In this document: one piece after another, positions 1-7,748 of the stretch | Layout: the number at the start of each line of letters is the position of its first letter | How positions within the stretch are numbered: the stretch's first letter is position 1 | Assembly (NCBI RefSeq): GCF_014137945.1 | Contig: NZ_JACGWX010000003.1 | Location: 248,001 to 312,000, forward strand | Length of the DNA stretch: 64,000 bases | Origin: Microcella alkalica | GTDB lineage: Bacteria; Actinomycetota; Actinomycetes; Actinomycetales; Microbacteriaceae | Direction of reading: 5' to 3' | Position numbers and translations under genes: made by a program | The notes under the pieces: generated by a model | Seen by the model: the letters and a program-made list of their open reading frames with translations, nothing else | Told to the model about the DNA's origin: nothing | Databases searched by the model: none

Positions 1-174
1 CATGGGGTTCTCGCCTCGCGCGCTCGCCCCGACGCGGTCGTCGCGCCACGAGATCGCGGAGTCCTCCGAGGAGGAGGGGGAGGAGGAGGAGGAGGGATGC
101 GCGCTGCCGACGGGAGCGGAGCCGGTGGGGACGTCGGCGGGATCCGCGTCGGCCTTCTTCGAGAAGAGGTTCAT
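1..174 (-). CDS. N-terminus of an unidentified protein (runs off the left edge)
   Basis: An ATG at 174-172 opens a frame that stays open for 58 codons to the window edge. The product starts MNLFSKKADADPADVP and is rich in Ser and Pro (two Ser runs around residues 29-40), then becomes charged (SWRDDRVGASARGENPM). This looks like a disordered cytoplasmic N-terminal tail of a larger protein. No family can be named from this stretch. The TAGGG upstream is only a weak ribosome binding site. The plus-strand reading of the same DNA gives an acidic low-complexity peptide and is judged to be the shadow. Confidence 0.5.
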   Translation of the reverse strand, partial: MNLFSKKADADPADVPTGSAPVGSAHPSSSSSPSSSEDSAISWRDDRVGASARGENPM

Positions 175-197
175 GAGGCGACCCTACTGAAGCGGAT

Positions 198-590
198 TCA
201 GCCGCGTGCGGGGGTTGCGTGCTCAGGGCGCTCGTGCTCGGGGCGCTCGTGCTCGGCGGCGTGGCGCGCAGCGTGCTCGGCGATCCGTGTCACGAGCTCG
301 TACGGCATGGGCTTGGAGTACAGCAGATTGACCGTGTCCTTCGCCGACCGGTACTCCGCGATCGCCGCCTCGAACTCCTCGTCGCCGCCCGGGACGGGGT
401 AGATGCCCGCGTGGTTCTTCCATCCCGCGAAGTGCAGCCAACAACCGCCGTCGAGTCGGATGGCGGGCATCCCGTACCGGATGCGCTCGTCGCCGCCCGG
501 GGATGCGGCCCGGATGGCCTGACGGAGGCCGCGCAGGATCGGCTGCACATCGGTCGGGAATCGCGCGATGTAGTCGTCGACGTCGCTCAT
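198..590 (-). CDS. DUF1801 (YdhG-like) family protein
   Basis: This 130-residue cytoplasmic protein carries the DUF1801/YdhG signature: an N-terminal helix (DVDDYIARFPTDVQPILRGLRQAIRAA), then the hallmark RYGMPAIRLDGGCWLHFAGWKNHAGIYP and a C-terminal helical half. Members resemble the Bacillus frataxin-like protein YdhG/Fra, but the biochemical role of most members is unproven. The C-terminus holds a short tandem repeat of the type RPEHERPEH and is probably disordered. A second DUF1801 gene lies at 15735. It stands 51 bp downstream of the amidase gene on the same strand and might be co-transcribed with it. Confidence 0.85.
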   Translation of the reverse strand: MSDVDDYIARFPTDVQPILRGLRQAIRAASPGGDERIRYGMPAIRLDGGCWLHFAGWKNHAGIYPVPGGDEEFEAAIAEYRSAKDTVNLLYSKPMPYELVTRIAEHAARHAAEHERPEHERPEHATPARG

Positions 591-641
591 GGTGCCGCCA
601 GCATGAACCCCGGGCGAGAGAAGGTCAAGAGCGCGTCTGGA

Positions 642-2366
642 TCACAGCTCGGGCGCCCGCGGCGCGGCGACGCGAGTCACCCCGAGCGTCGAACCCGGTT
701 CGTTCGCCGACGCCTCGAACGCGGCGGCGAGACCGAGGAGGCGCGCGTCGTCGTAGGCGCGACCGGCGAAGGTGAGCCCCACGGGCATTCCGATGTCGCT
801 CATCAGCCCCATGCCTACCTGGACGCACGGGATGCCGAGGTGGCGCGGCACCAGGTTGCCGTTCGCGACCCAGGTTCCGTTGCGCCAGGCGAGCTCGGCG
901 CTCGCGGGGTTCACGTCGGCATCAGCAGGGCCCACGTCGGCAACGGCGGGGAACACGACGGCATCGAGCCCGAGATCGTCCATCCACGCCTCGAGGTCGA
1001 CTCGACGCGCCTCCTCGAGCCCGCGGACGCCCGCCTCGACATTGGGGATTTCCGTGAGCGCCGGCACGCCGTCGCGTCGGGCCCTGCGCACGTACTCCTC
1101 GAGCGGCACGTCCTCGGGCGCGAACCGACCGAGGTGGTCGTCGTACCGACCGGGGAGCGCGCCCGGTGAGGTCGGAAAGATGAGCTCGGGGTCGACGTCG
1201 GCGAGATGCTGAAGGTTGGGGTCGCCGTTCGCCTGCAGGAACTCCTCCCAGCCCCACATCGAGAGCTCCCACAGCTCGGAGTCGGCGAATCCTGCGGGCA
1301 CGAGTCCGCGCGCGGTCAGAGAGCGGTCAACCGCACGACCGCGGCTCTCGTAGTTCGTCACGACCGGGAAGTCGACCTCGACCACCACCGCGCCGGCCGA
1401 CTCCAGGTCGCGCCTGGCCTTCTCCCACTGGGTGATCACGGTTCCGCGCGTCTCGATCCGGTCGGGCGAATCGGGGTCGGCACCGATGTACATGCGCGGG
1501 ACGCCGAGCCGAGCGCCCTCGAGCGCTGTCGCCCGAGCGGCGGGTGTACCGAGAGCGGCATATGACAGCGGGCGCACCGACGACGCGGCGGGGATGCTCA
1601 CCCATGGCTGGACCCGCCAGAAGTCGCCGCGCGCTTCGAGGTCGTCAGCGACGATCTGGTCGAGCACGAGCAGGAGATCGTCGACCGAGCGCGTGTAGGG
1701 CACGACGACGTCCATCGTCGGGACGAGCGGCCAGTTGCCGCGCACGGAGATGACGCCGCGGCTCGGGGTGTAGCAGACGAGGCCGTTGTTCGAGGCGGGC
1801 CCGCGCCCGCTCGACCAGGTCTCCTCCGCGAGGGCGAAGGCGCACAGCGACGCCCCAGCGGCGGTGCCTGAACCGTTCGACGACCCCGAGCCGAAGGGCG
1901 CGGTCAGCCAGTCAGGGTTGTACGGGCTCTCGGCCCGGCCGTAGAGGCCGCGCTGCATTCCGCCGTTGGCCATGGGCGGCATGTTGGTGAGCCCGAGGCA
2001 GATCGCTCCCCCCGCCCGGAGCCGCTCGATCGTGAAGGCGTCGCGCTGGGCGACGAGGTCGGCGAACGCGGGTGATCCGCTCGCGACGGTGAGGCCGCGC
2101 ACCATGAAGCTGTCCTTCGCCCCGTACGGGATCCCGTCGAGCGGGCTCAGCACGTCTCCGCGCGCCCGGCGCTCGTCGCTCGCCCTCGCCTCGTCGAGGG
2201 CGTCAGGGTTCATCACGACGAAGGCGTTGAGCTGCGGGCCCGACGCGTCGTGAGCGGCGATGCGCTCGAGGTAGCCGTCGACGAGCTCGACTGCGGTCGT
2301 GCGCCCCTCGTCGAGCGCACGTCGCAGTTCGACGATCGAGGTCTCGACGAGAGGGATGCGCGTCAT
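642..2366 (-). CDS. amidase-signature family hydrolase
   Basis: This 574-residue enzyme belongs to the amidase signature family, which hydrolyses C-N amide bonds with a Lys-Ser-Ser triad. The catalytic Lys is seen in PYGAKDSF, the cis-Ser in the Gly/Ser loop GSGSSNGSGTAAGAS, and the nucleophile Ser in ETWSSGRGPAS. In most members that last loop reads DTGGSIRIPA, so the Gly-Gly before the Ser is Trp-Ser here, which may alter substrate choice. The start overlaps the stop of the agmatine deiminase gene in ATGA, so the two are translationally coupled. By context it may act on a carbamoyl or amide product of that pathway, which is inference; known N-carbamoylputrescine amidases belong to the nitrilase family instead. 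Confidence 0.88.
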   Translation of the reverse strand: MTRIPLVETSIVELRRALDEGRTTAVELVDGYLERIAAHDASGPQLNAFVVMNPDALDEARASDERRARGDVLSPLDGIPYGAKDSFMVRGLTVASGSPAFADLVAQRDAFTIERLRAGGAICLGLTNMPPMANGGMQRGLYGRAESPYNPDWLTAPFGSGSSNGSGTAAGASLCAFALAEETWSSGRGPASNNGLVCYTPSRGVISVRGNWPLVPTMDVVVPYTRSVDDLLLVLDQIVADDLEARGDFWRVQPWVSIPAASSVRPLSYAALGTPAARATALEGARLGVPRMYIGADPDSPDRIETRGTVITQWEKARRDLESAGAVVVEVDFPVVTNYESRGRAVDRSLTARGLVPAGFADSELWELSMWGWEEFLQANGDPNLQHLADVDPELIFPTSPGALPGRYDDHLGRFAPEDVPLEEYVRRARRDGVPALTEIPNVEAGVRGLEEARRVDLEAWMDDLGLDAVVFPAVADVGPADADVNPASAELAWRNGTWVANGNLVPRHLGIPCVQVGMGLMSDIGMPVGLTFAGRAYDDARLLGLAAAFEASANEPGSTLGVTRVAAPRAPEL

Positions 2367-3457
2367 CGGTCGCCCTCGGCCGTCGCGCCGGCGCCGGTGC
2401 CGGCGCCGCCGCTGTCGCCGTCGCTGCGGAGCGTCTCGAGCCCGGCCCTCGGCTGCTGCTGAGTGATGCAGTGGATGCCGCCGCCGCGGGCGAAGATCTC
2501 GCGCGCATCGACCGTCACTGCCTCGCGCCCGTACTCCTCGCGCAGAATGTCGCGAGCCCGCGCATCCGCCACCTCGTCGTCGAAGCCGCACGCGATGACG
2601 CCGCCGTTGACGACGAGGTGATTGACGTAGCTGTAGTCGACGAACCCCTCGTCGTCGCGCAGCTGCGCGGGAGCGGGAAGCTCGATGAGCTCGAGGCGGC
2701 GGCCGCGCGCGTCGGTCGAGTTCCGGAGGGCCTCGTGGATGGCGGGCATGACCGCGTGGTCGGGATGCGCGGGGTCGGGCTGCGCGTGCACGAGCACGCG
2801 GCCCGGGCTCGCGAAGGTCGCGACGATGTCGACGTGCCCGCGCGTTCCGAGATCGTCGTAGTCGCGGGTGAGGCCGCGCGGCAGCCAGATCGCGGTCGTC
2901 GCGCCGATCGTGCGGACGAGCTCGGCCTCGACGCGCTCCTTCGTCGCCCACGGGTTGCGGTCGCGATCGAGCTGCACCGTCTCGGTCACGAGCACGGTGC
3001 CCTCGCCGTCGACGTGGATGCCGCCGCCCTCGTTGACGAGCAGGCTCGGCACGCGCGTCACGCCGAGACCGTCGAGCACGAGCGCGGCGATGAGGGCATC
3101 GTGCTCGCAGTCGGCGCCCTGGCCCCAGGCGTTGAAGATCCAGTCGACGCCGCCGAGCTCGCCCGTCTCGTCGTCGATGACGAAGGTCGGGCCGAAGTCG
3201 CGCATCCAGAAGTCGTCCAGCGGTGCCTCGACGATGTCGATATCGGTGCTCAACATGCGACGGGCGCGCTCGCGCTCGCTGGGGTCGACGACCATGGTGA
3301 CCGGCTCGAACGGGACGATCGCGTGCGCGACGGCCGTCCACGCGGCGTACGTCGACTCGCGCGCGGCCGAGCTGTAGCCCATCACCTCGCCCTCTCGCGG
3401 GAACGCCATCCAGATGCGATCGTGGGGTGCGGTCTCCGCGGGCATGCGCCAGGCCAT
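2363..3457 (-). CDS. aguA: agmatine deiminase family protein
   Basis: This 364-residue protein matches agmatine deiminases of the guanidino-modifying (PAD_porph) superfamily, which convert agmatine to N-carbamoylputrescine and ammonia. Visible landmarks are WMAFP near the N-terminus, the substrate/active-site segment DDFWMRDFGPTF, FNAWGQG, the GGIHVDGEG loop, GHVDIVATF and the C-terminal catalytic-Cys motif GGGIHCITQQQP. The ATG at 3457 is preceded by a good ribosome binding site (GAAGAGGAG). It is first in a two-gene operon with the amidase and diverges from the TetR gene. The candidate operator at 3505-3520 lies between the two. Confidence 0.92.
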   Translation of the reverse strand: MAWRMPAETAPHDRIWMAFPREGEVMGYSSAARESTYAAWTAVAHAIVPFEPVTMVVDPSERERARRMLSTDIDIVEAPLDDFWMRDFGPTFVIDDETGELGGVDWIFNAWGQGADCEHDALIAALVLDGLGVTRVPSLLVNEGGGIHVDGEGTVLVTETVQLDRDRNPWATKERVEAELVRTIGATTAIWLPRGLTRDYDDLGTRGHVDIVATFASPGRVLVHAQPDPAHPDHAVMPAIHEALRNSTDARGRRLELIELPAPAQLRDDEGFVDYSYVNHLVVNGGVIACGFDDEVADARARDILREEYGREAVTVDAREIFARGGGIHCITQQQPRAGLETLRSDGDSGGAGTGAGATAEGDR

Positions 3458-3501
3458 CGTCGGCTCCTCTTCGTGGGCGGGCCGTCATCCTCGCCGGCCT
3501 C

Positions 3502-3530
3502 TTGTTGATCGAGCGATCAATATCTAGACT
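3502..3530 (+). promoter_or_regulatory. tetR promoter with perfect 16-bp palindrome (candidate TetR operator)
   Basis: The palindrome TTGATCGAGCGATCAA at 3505-3520 has two perfect 7-bp arms with a 2-bp centre. It lies inside the 17-bp spacer between a -35-like TTGTTG (3502-3507) and a -10 TAGACT (3525-3530) facing the TetR gene. It is also upstream of the divergent agmatine deiminase gene. The size and position are typical of TetR-family operators, so autoregulation and repression of the amidase operon are inferred. Confidence 0.7.
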
Positions 3531-3559
3531 GCTCGAAAGCTACCGAAGCGAGGGCGGGG

Positions 3560-4243
3560 ATGTCAACAGCGGGCGAGGGGGACGGCGAGGGCGACGGTCG
3601 ATCCGCGCCGATCGGGTCCGCCCCGTCGGCGGATGCTCGGCCCCGTGCCGCCCGCACCTCGCCCACCGAGCGCGCCGCCCAGCTGGCCGCGGCTGCCGAG
3701 GCCCTCGCGCTCGAGGAGGGCCTGGACGCCCTCACTCTGCGCGCGGTCGCCGCGCGCGCCGGAGTCGCCTCGAGCCTCGTCGCGCACTACGCCCCGAGCA
3801 TGGAGCGGCTCGTCGCCGACACCTTCACCGCGATCGTCGCCGCCGAGCTCGCCGAGGTGCGCGCGCACGCGAGCGCCGTGCGCGATCCGGCCGTCCGGCT
3901 GCGGGCGCTGCTCGCGACCCTGCTCGACGGCAGCCGCGACGACGTCACGGGCGTGTGGGTCGACGCGTGGAGCATCGCGCGCCGGTCATCCGTGCTCGCC
4001 GAGGCGGTGCGCGAGCAGATGATCGCCTGGCACGCCGCGATCGTCGACGCGCTGCGGGCCGCCGCGCCCGCGTCGATGCGCGAGCGCGAGCTCGACCGGG
4101 TCGCGGCGCACGTGCTCGCCATGGTCGACGGGCTCAACGCGCACGAGCTCGTCGACTACGGCCCGACCGTCTCGGGACTCGAGCTCATCGCTCGCGTCGT
4201 CGAGCGCGAGCTGTCGCTCCCCGAGGGCGCACTCACGCGCTGA
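3560..4243 (+). CDS. TetR/AcrR family transcriptional regulator
   Basis: This 227-residue protein has a disordered N-terminal tail of about 30 residues, then a TetR helix-turn-helix (ERAAQLAAAAEALALEEGLDALTLRAVAARAGVASSLVAHYAPSMERLVADTF, about residues 35-87) and an all-helical ligand-binding domain. It probably represses the divergent agmatine deiminase/amidase operon through the palindrome at 3505-3520. A guanidino or polyamine-related inducer is a guess from context. The ATG at 3560 is preceded by a purine-rich GAGGGCGGGG. Confidence 0.88.
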   Translation: MSTAGEGDGEGDGRSAPIGSAPSADARPRAARTSPTERAAQLAAAAEALALEEGLDALTLRAVAARAGVASSLVAHYAPSMERLVADTFTAIVAAELAEVRAHASAVRDPAVRLRALLATLLDGSRDDVTGVWVDAWSIARRSSVLAEAVREQMIAWHAAIVDALRAAAPASMRERELDRVAAHVLAMVDGLNAHELVDYGPTVSGLELIARVVERELSLPEGALTR

Positions 4244-4346
4244 GCGACCGCGGTCCTCCGCGCGCAGTGCGCCAAGACACTCGGCGAGCCGCACGGCCTC
4301 GCCCGAGCATCCGACGGCCACCGGGTTCGCGCGCGCAGAACCGCGC

Positions 4347-4402
4347 CTATCGGGCGCTTCTTGCGGTCTCCGACCCCCATGGGCGCGACGACTGCCCGAT
4401 AG
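4347..4402. repeat. 9-bp inverted repeat in the 4244-4636 intergenic gap
   Basis: CTATCGGGC (4347-4355) and its exact reverse complement GCCCGATAG (4394-4402) flank a 38-nt centre. No gene overlaps it. It lies about 65 bp before a larger nested palindrome, so the whole 393-bp gap between the TetR gene and the permease gene is structured and non-coding. Confidence 0.5.
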
Positions 4403-4465
4403 AGGGCCTGCATAGCCCGATCGCCGGGCCCGGGCCGAGCATCACGACACTCCCCACCCGACCAT

Positions 4466-4557
4466 CTCGACCAAATGAAGGGAGGCTGCGCACCGAGAAC
4501 GGCGTGTCGCAGCCAACACGCCGTTGGCGACGGGCCCGCTCTCTTCATTTGGTCGAG
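4466..4557. repeat. nested palindromic element of 92 bp
   Basis: The outer arms CTCGACCAAATGAAG (4466-4480) and CTTCATTTGGTCGAG (4543-4557) are perfect 15-bp inverted repeats. Inside them lies a second perfect hairpin, AACGGCGTGT (4498-4507) and ACACGCCGTT (4516-4525), with an 8-nt loop. The outer arms are AT-richer than the surroundings. The gap downstream of two convergent transcription units suggests either a bidirectional terminator of unusual build, a structured RNA, or a small dispersed palindromic repeat. No reading frame inside it looks real. Confidence 0.6.
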
Positions 4558-4636
4558 GCGGGCGAGCGCGGCCTGGTGCGCTGACGCGCGTGAGCGGATG
4601 CCCGAGCCCGGGCCGCGACCCGCGCCGAGCAACCGC

Positions 4637-5449
4637 CTACCGCTCGTCCTCCTCCGCGCGCGTGAGGCGCTGCGAGACGTAGACCGGGATGAACGACAGG
4701 AGGATGAGCAGGGTCGCGATGACGTTGACCTGGGTCGCCTCGTTGGGGCGCGACATCTGGTTGAAGATCCACAGCGGCAGCGTGTCGACGCCGGCCGGAG
4801 CGGTGAAGATCGTCACGACGAGCTCGTCGAAGCTCAGCGCGAACGCGAGCAGCGCGCCCGCCACGAACGCCGTTCGGAACTGCGGGAACGTCACGAGCCG
4901 GAAGGTCTGCCACAGGCTCGCGCCGAGATCCATCGAGGCCTCCTGCATGCTCGGGCTCATGCGTCGCAGGCGAGCGAACACGTTGTTGAAGACCATGACG
5001 ATGCAGAAGGTCGCGTGCGCGACGATCATTCCGAGGTACCCCAGCTGGATGCCGATCGGCTCCAGAATGTTGTTGTAGGTGTTGCTGAAGGCGACGCCCG
5101 TCACGACGCCGGGCAACGCGATCGGCAGCACGATGAGCAGGTTCACGGTCTGCTTGCCGAAGAAGTCGAAGCGCTGCAGCGCGAATGCCGCGAGCGTGCC
5201 GAGCAGGAGAGCGATGACCATGGCGCCGAGGCCGACGATGACCGAGTTGCCGACCGCCGTCCACAGCGCCTCGTTCGCGAACGCCGCGCCCCACCAGCGG
5301 AGCGAGAACTCCTGGATCGGCCAGCTGGGGATCCGTGCCGCGTTGAACGAGTTCACGATGACGAGCATGAGCGGCACGTACATGAACACGAGCACGACCG
5401 CGACGATGGCGCCGAGGGCGACGCGGGCCCCGCGAGTGAGTCTGAGCAT
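4637..5449 (-). CDS. ABC transporter permease, PotC-like (polyamine-type)
   Basis: This 270-residue inner-membrane protein has about six transmembrane segments, beginning VALGAIVAVVLVFMYVPLMLVIVNSF. The cytoplasmic EAA loop that docks the ATPase is seen as MQEASMDLGASLWQTFRLVTFP. The order and sequence style match the second permease of spermidine/putrescine-type importers (BPD_transp_1 family). The start MLRLTRGARV at 5449 lies 11 bp after the stop of the first permease gene. The C-terminus RAEEDER is charged and cytoplasmic. It is last in the operon. Substrate is not proven; polyamines are the family default. Confidence 0.9.
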   Translation of the reverse strand: MLRLTRGARVALGAIVAVVLVFMYVPLMLVIVNSFNAARIPSWPIQEFSLRWWGAAFANEALWTAVGNSVIVGLGAMVIALLLGTLAAFALQRFDFFGKQTVNLLIVLPIALPGVVTGVAFSNTYNNILEPIGIQLGYLGMIVAHATFCIVMVFNNVFARLRRMSPSMQEASMDLGASLWQTFRLVTFPQFRTAFVAGALLAFALSFDELVVTIFTAPAGVDTLPLWIFNQMSRPNEATQVNVIATLLILLSFIPVYVSQRLTRAEEDER

Positions 5450-5460
5450 GAGCGGCCTCC

Positions 5461-6330
5461 CTACATCCGCTCGAGCGCGCCGGTGCGACGGGTTCCGAGC
5501 AGGTACAGCACGACGAACGCGACGGGCACGAACGCGAACGCCGCGGCGACGGGCGGATTGAGGTTGATGTTGTTGGCGATGATCGAGCCGATCATCTGCG
5601 TGCGCCCGCCGACGAGTTCGGCGGCGATGTAGTCTCCGAGGCTGAGCGAGAAGGTGAAGACCGAGCCGGCGATGAGGGCGGGCATCAGGAGGGGCATCAC
5701 GACGGTGCGCACGGTCGTCCAGCCGCGGGCGCCCAGGTCGGCGCTCGCGTCGAAGAGGTTCACGGGGATCTGTCGGATGGCGGTGTAGACGGGCAGTGCC
5801 ATGTACGGGAACCACAGGTAGGTGAGCGTGAGCACGACAGTCGGCTGGCTGAAGCCCGGCCCCGAGATGCCGAGCACGCCGAAGAAGGAGTTGAAGAACC
5901 CCTCCTCGGTGAAGGTCACGCGCATCGCCAGGATCTTGACGAGGTAGCCGGCCCATAGCGGCAGCGTGATGGCGACGGCGAGGAAGCCCCGCATCCAGGG
6001 CGAGGCGATCTTGGCCATGTAGATGCCGAGCGGGATGGCGAACGCCGCGCTCAGCAGCGTCACGGTGAGGGCGATGCCGAGCGTGCGCAGCGAGGTGGAC
6101 AGGTACGCCTGGTTCGAGAGCAGCTGCTCGAAGGCGTCGAACTGGAACGCCGGCGTCACCTTCGAGGTGAAGGGGTCGACGCGCCAGAACGCGGTCGCGA
6201 GCAGCAGCGCGAGCGAGACGATGTAGAGCCCGACGAGCCACACGAGCGGCAGGGTCAGGAGCGAGCCGAGCCGCAGCCGACGACTGCGGTACAGCAGCGC
6301 CGAGACGGGCTTGGTGGCGGTCGACGTCAC
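5461..6330 (-). CDS. ABC transporter permease, PotB-like (polyamine-type)
   Basis: This 289-residue protein has about six membrane segments, the first being LLTLPLVWLVGLYIVSLALLLATAFW. Its EAA loop is FDASADLGARGWTTVRTVVMPLLMP, which contacts the ATPase. It pairs with the downstream permease to form the translocation channel. A hairpin at 6380-6416 separates it from the lipoprotein gene upstream. The start MTSTATKPVS at 6330 is the first ATG that leaves a normal N-terminal cytoplasmic segment before the first membrane helix. Confidence 0.9.
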   Translation of the reverse strand: MTSTATKPVSALLYRSRRLRLGSLLTLPLVWLVGLYIVSLALLLATAFWRVDPFTSKVTPAFQFDAFEQLLSNQAYLSTSLRTLGIALTVTLLSAAFAIPLGIYMAKIASPWMRGFLAVAITLPLWAGYLVKILAMRVTFTEEGFFNSFFGVLGISGPGFSQPTVVLTLTYLWFPYMALPVYTAIRQIPVNLFDASADLGARGWTTVRTVVMPLLMPALIAGSVFTFSLSLGDYIAAELVGGRTQMIGSIIANNINLNPPVAAAFAFVPVAFVVLYLLGTRRTGALERM

Positions 6331-6379
6331 GAGCGTCCTCCGGGGATGGCGGGCGAGCAGGCGGAGTGATGAGAGGGAT

Positions 6380-6416
6380 GCTCCGGGTGGGGTCGAGCGT
6401 CGGCCCCACCCGGAGC
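6380..6416 (-). terminator. intercistronic hairpin between binding-protein and permease genes
   Basis: GCTCCGGGTGGGG (6380-6392) and CCCCACCCGGAGC (6404-6416) form a perfect 13-bp stem with an 11-nt loop. There is no U-tract on the minus strand. It lies 31 bp after the stop of the lipoprotein gene, inside an operon. Stems here usually act as partial terminators or 3' stabilisers that keep the binding protein more abundant than the permeases; this role is inferred. Confidence 0.65.
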
Positions 6417-6447
6417 GGCGGTCAGTCAGGCCCGGAGGCCCCGGGCG

Positions 6448-7626
6448 TCAGCCCTTGACCGACACCCATGCGTCGGTCCACTCCTGGAACGAGGTGCACT
6501 GAACGTCCGTGCGACCGTCGAGGCACTGCTCGATCGGGGTCGTCCAGTACCAGACCTGCTCGAAGTACTCCTCGTTGAGGGCGTTGAACTCCTCGCAGTG
6601 AGCCGCGGCTTCATCGTTGAGCTCGCAGAACGCGCCGTTGGCGGGCGCCATGCCGAAGTTCATGGCGATCTTGCCGTTGACCTCCGCACCGCTGGTGTAG
6701 TTCATCCACTCGTAGGCGCAGTTCGGCGAGTCCGACTCGGTCGAGATCATCCACGCGTCCGACCAGCCGGTCGAGCCCTCGACGGGCAGGGTGCCCTTGA
6801 ACTTGTCGTCGGCGGCGAACTTCCGCAGGATCTCCCACGACGTGCCGATGGCGGTGGTGCCACCCGCGAACGAGGTGATCTGGGCGACCGGGTCGCTCCA
6901 GTACTCGGAGATCAGCCCGTTCTGCTGCTGCAGGAGCTCGATCGCCGCGGCGAGCTGATCCTCGTCGAGCGCGTAGGGGTTCTCGATGCCGAGCTCGGGC
7001 TCGTGGTGCATCAGGTACACGGCCGCGTCGGCGATGTAGATCGGGGCGTCGTACGCCGTGATCTGGCCGGCGTAGGGGCTGTCGGCCTCCCAGACGACGT
7101 CCCAGCTCGTCGGCTCCTCGGTCACGATCTCGGAGTTGTACTGCAGGATGTTGGCGCCGCGGCCGATCGGGATCCCGTAGACCTTGCCGTTGATCGTGTC
7201 GTAGAGCTGGCCCTTCATACCCTCGACGATGTCGTCGGAGAAGTTCGGGATGAGTTCGGTGTTGATCGGGGCGACGTCGCCGCCGACGATCAGGCGCAGG
7301 CTCGCATCGCCCGATGCCGACACGAGGTCGTAGTCGCCCGTGCGCATGAGCTGCACCATCTCGTCGGAGGTGCCGGCGACGCGGCGGTTGACGACGCAGC
7401 CGGTCTCCTCGGTGAACACGTCGGCCCACTCGGGCTCGACGAAGCCGGACCATGCGATGATGTCGACCGCGTCCTCGTAGTCGCCCTTCTCCTCGAGCGT
7501 GGGCACGTCGGGCACGTCGAACGTGAGCTCGCCGGCGCCGTCGGATCCCGCGTCGGCTGCGCAGCCCGCCAGCACCAGCGCCGCTGCTGCTGCCATGGCG
7601 GGGAGCGCGCGATAACGCTTCTTCAT
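6448..7626 (-). CDS. ABC transporter substrate-binding lipoprotein, spermidine/putrescine type
   Basis: This 392-residue lipoprotein has a signal peptide MKKRYRALPAMAAAAALVLAGC, with the lipobox LAGC ending at the lipidated Cys near residue 22. The mature part is a PotD-like bilobed binding protein (DAVDIIAWSGFVEPEWADVFTEETGCVVNRRVAGTSDEMVQLM). It should deliver ligand to the two permeases. The ATG at 7626 has an ideal ribosome binding site (AGAGGAG, 5 nt spacing). It lies between hairpins at 7708-7745 and 6380-6416, which suggests its own expression level. Several Cys residues in the C-terminal half may form disulfides outside the cell. Confidence 0.93.
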   Translation of the reverse strand: MKKRYRALPAMAAAAALVLAGCAADAGSDGAGELTFDVPDVPTLEEKGDYEDAVDIIAWSGFVEPEWADVFTEETGCVVNRRVAGTSDEMVQLMRTGDYDLVSASGDASLRLIVGGDVAPINTELIPNFSDDIVEGMKGQLYDTINGKVYGIPIGRGANILQYNSEIVTEEPTSWDVVWEADSPYAGQITAYDAPIYIADAAVYLMHHEPELGIENPYALDEDQLAAAIELLQQQNGLISEYWSDPVAQITSFAGGTTAIGTSWEILRKFAADDKFKGTLPVEGSTGWSDAWMISTESDSPNCAYEWMNYTSGAEVNGKIAMNFGMAPANGAFCELNDEAAAHCEEFNALNEEYFEQVWYWTTPIEQCLDGRTDVQCTSFQEWTDAWVSVKG

Positions 7627-7707
7627 GGTTCTCCTCTGTTTCTCTCGGTGGGTGATGCAGGTGGGTGGATCGGGTGATGCGAGTGGTGCTGTGTCGCGAT
7701 CGGTCGA

Positions 7708-7745
7708 GGATGCTCGGCGCGCGGTCGGCGCGAGCCCGAGCATCC
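7708..7745 (-). terminator. intercistronic hairpin between ATPase and binding-protein genes
   Basis: GGATGCTCGG (7708-7717) and CCGAGCATCC (7736-7745) are a perfect 10-bp inverted repeat with a GC-rich 18-nt loop, starting only 3 bp after the ATPase stop. No U-tract follows. Like the hairpin at 6380-6416 it may tune relative expression within the importer operon. Confidence 0.5.
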
Positions 7746-7748
7746 GCG

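Noticed and set aside
2-190. Plus-strand frame with an acidic Glu-rich peptide at the left edge
   Set aside because: It is antisense to a minus-strand frame with a normal Met start and Ser/Pro-rich N-terminus; the Glu run is the mirror of Ser codons.
642-3488. A single 948-codon frame covering amidase and agmatine deiminase regions
   Set aside because: The first 374 codons are an Arg/Ala-rich shadow of the deiminase gene; the real amidase starts at 2366.
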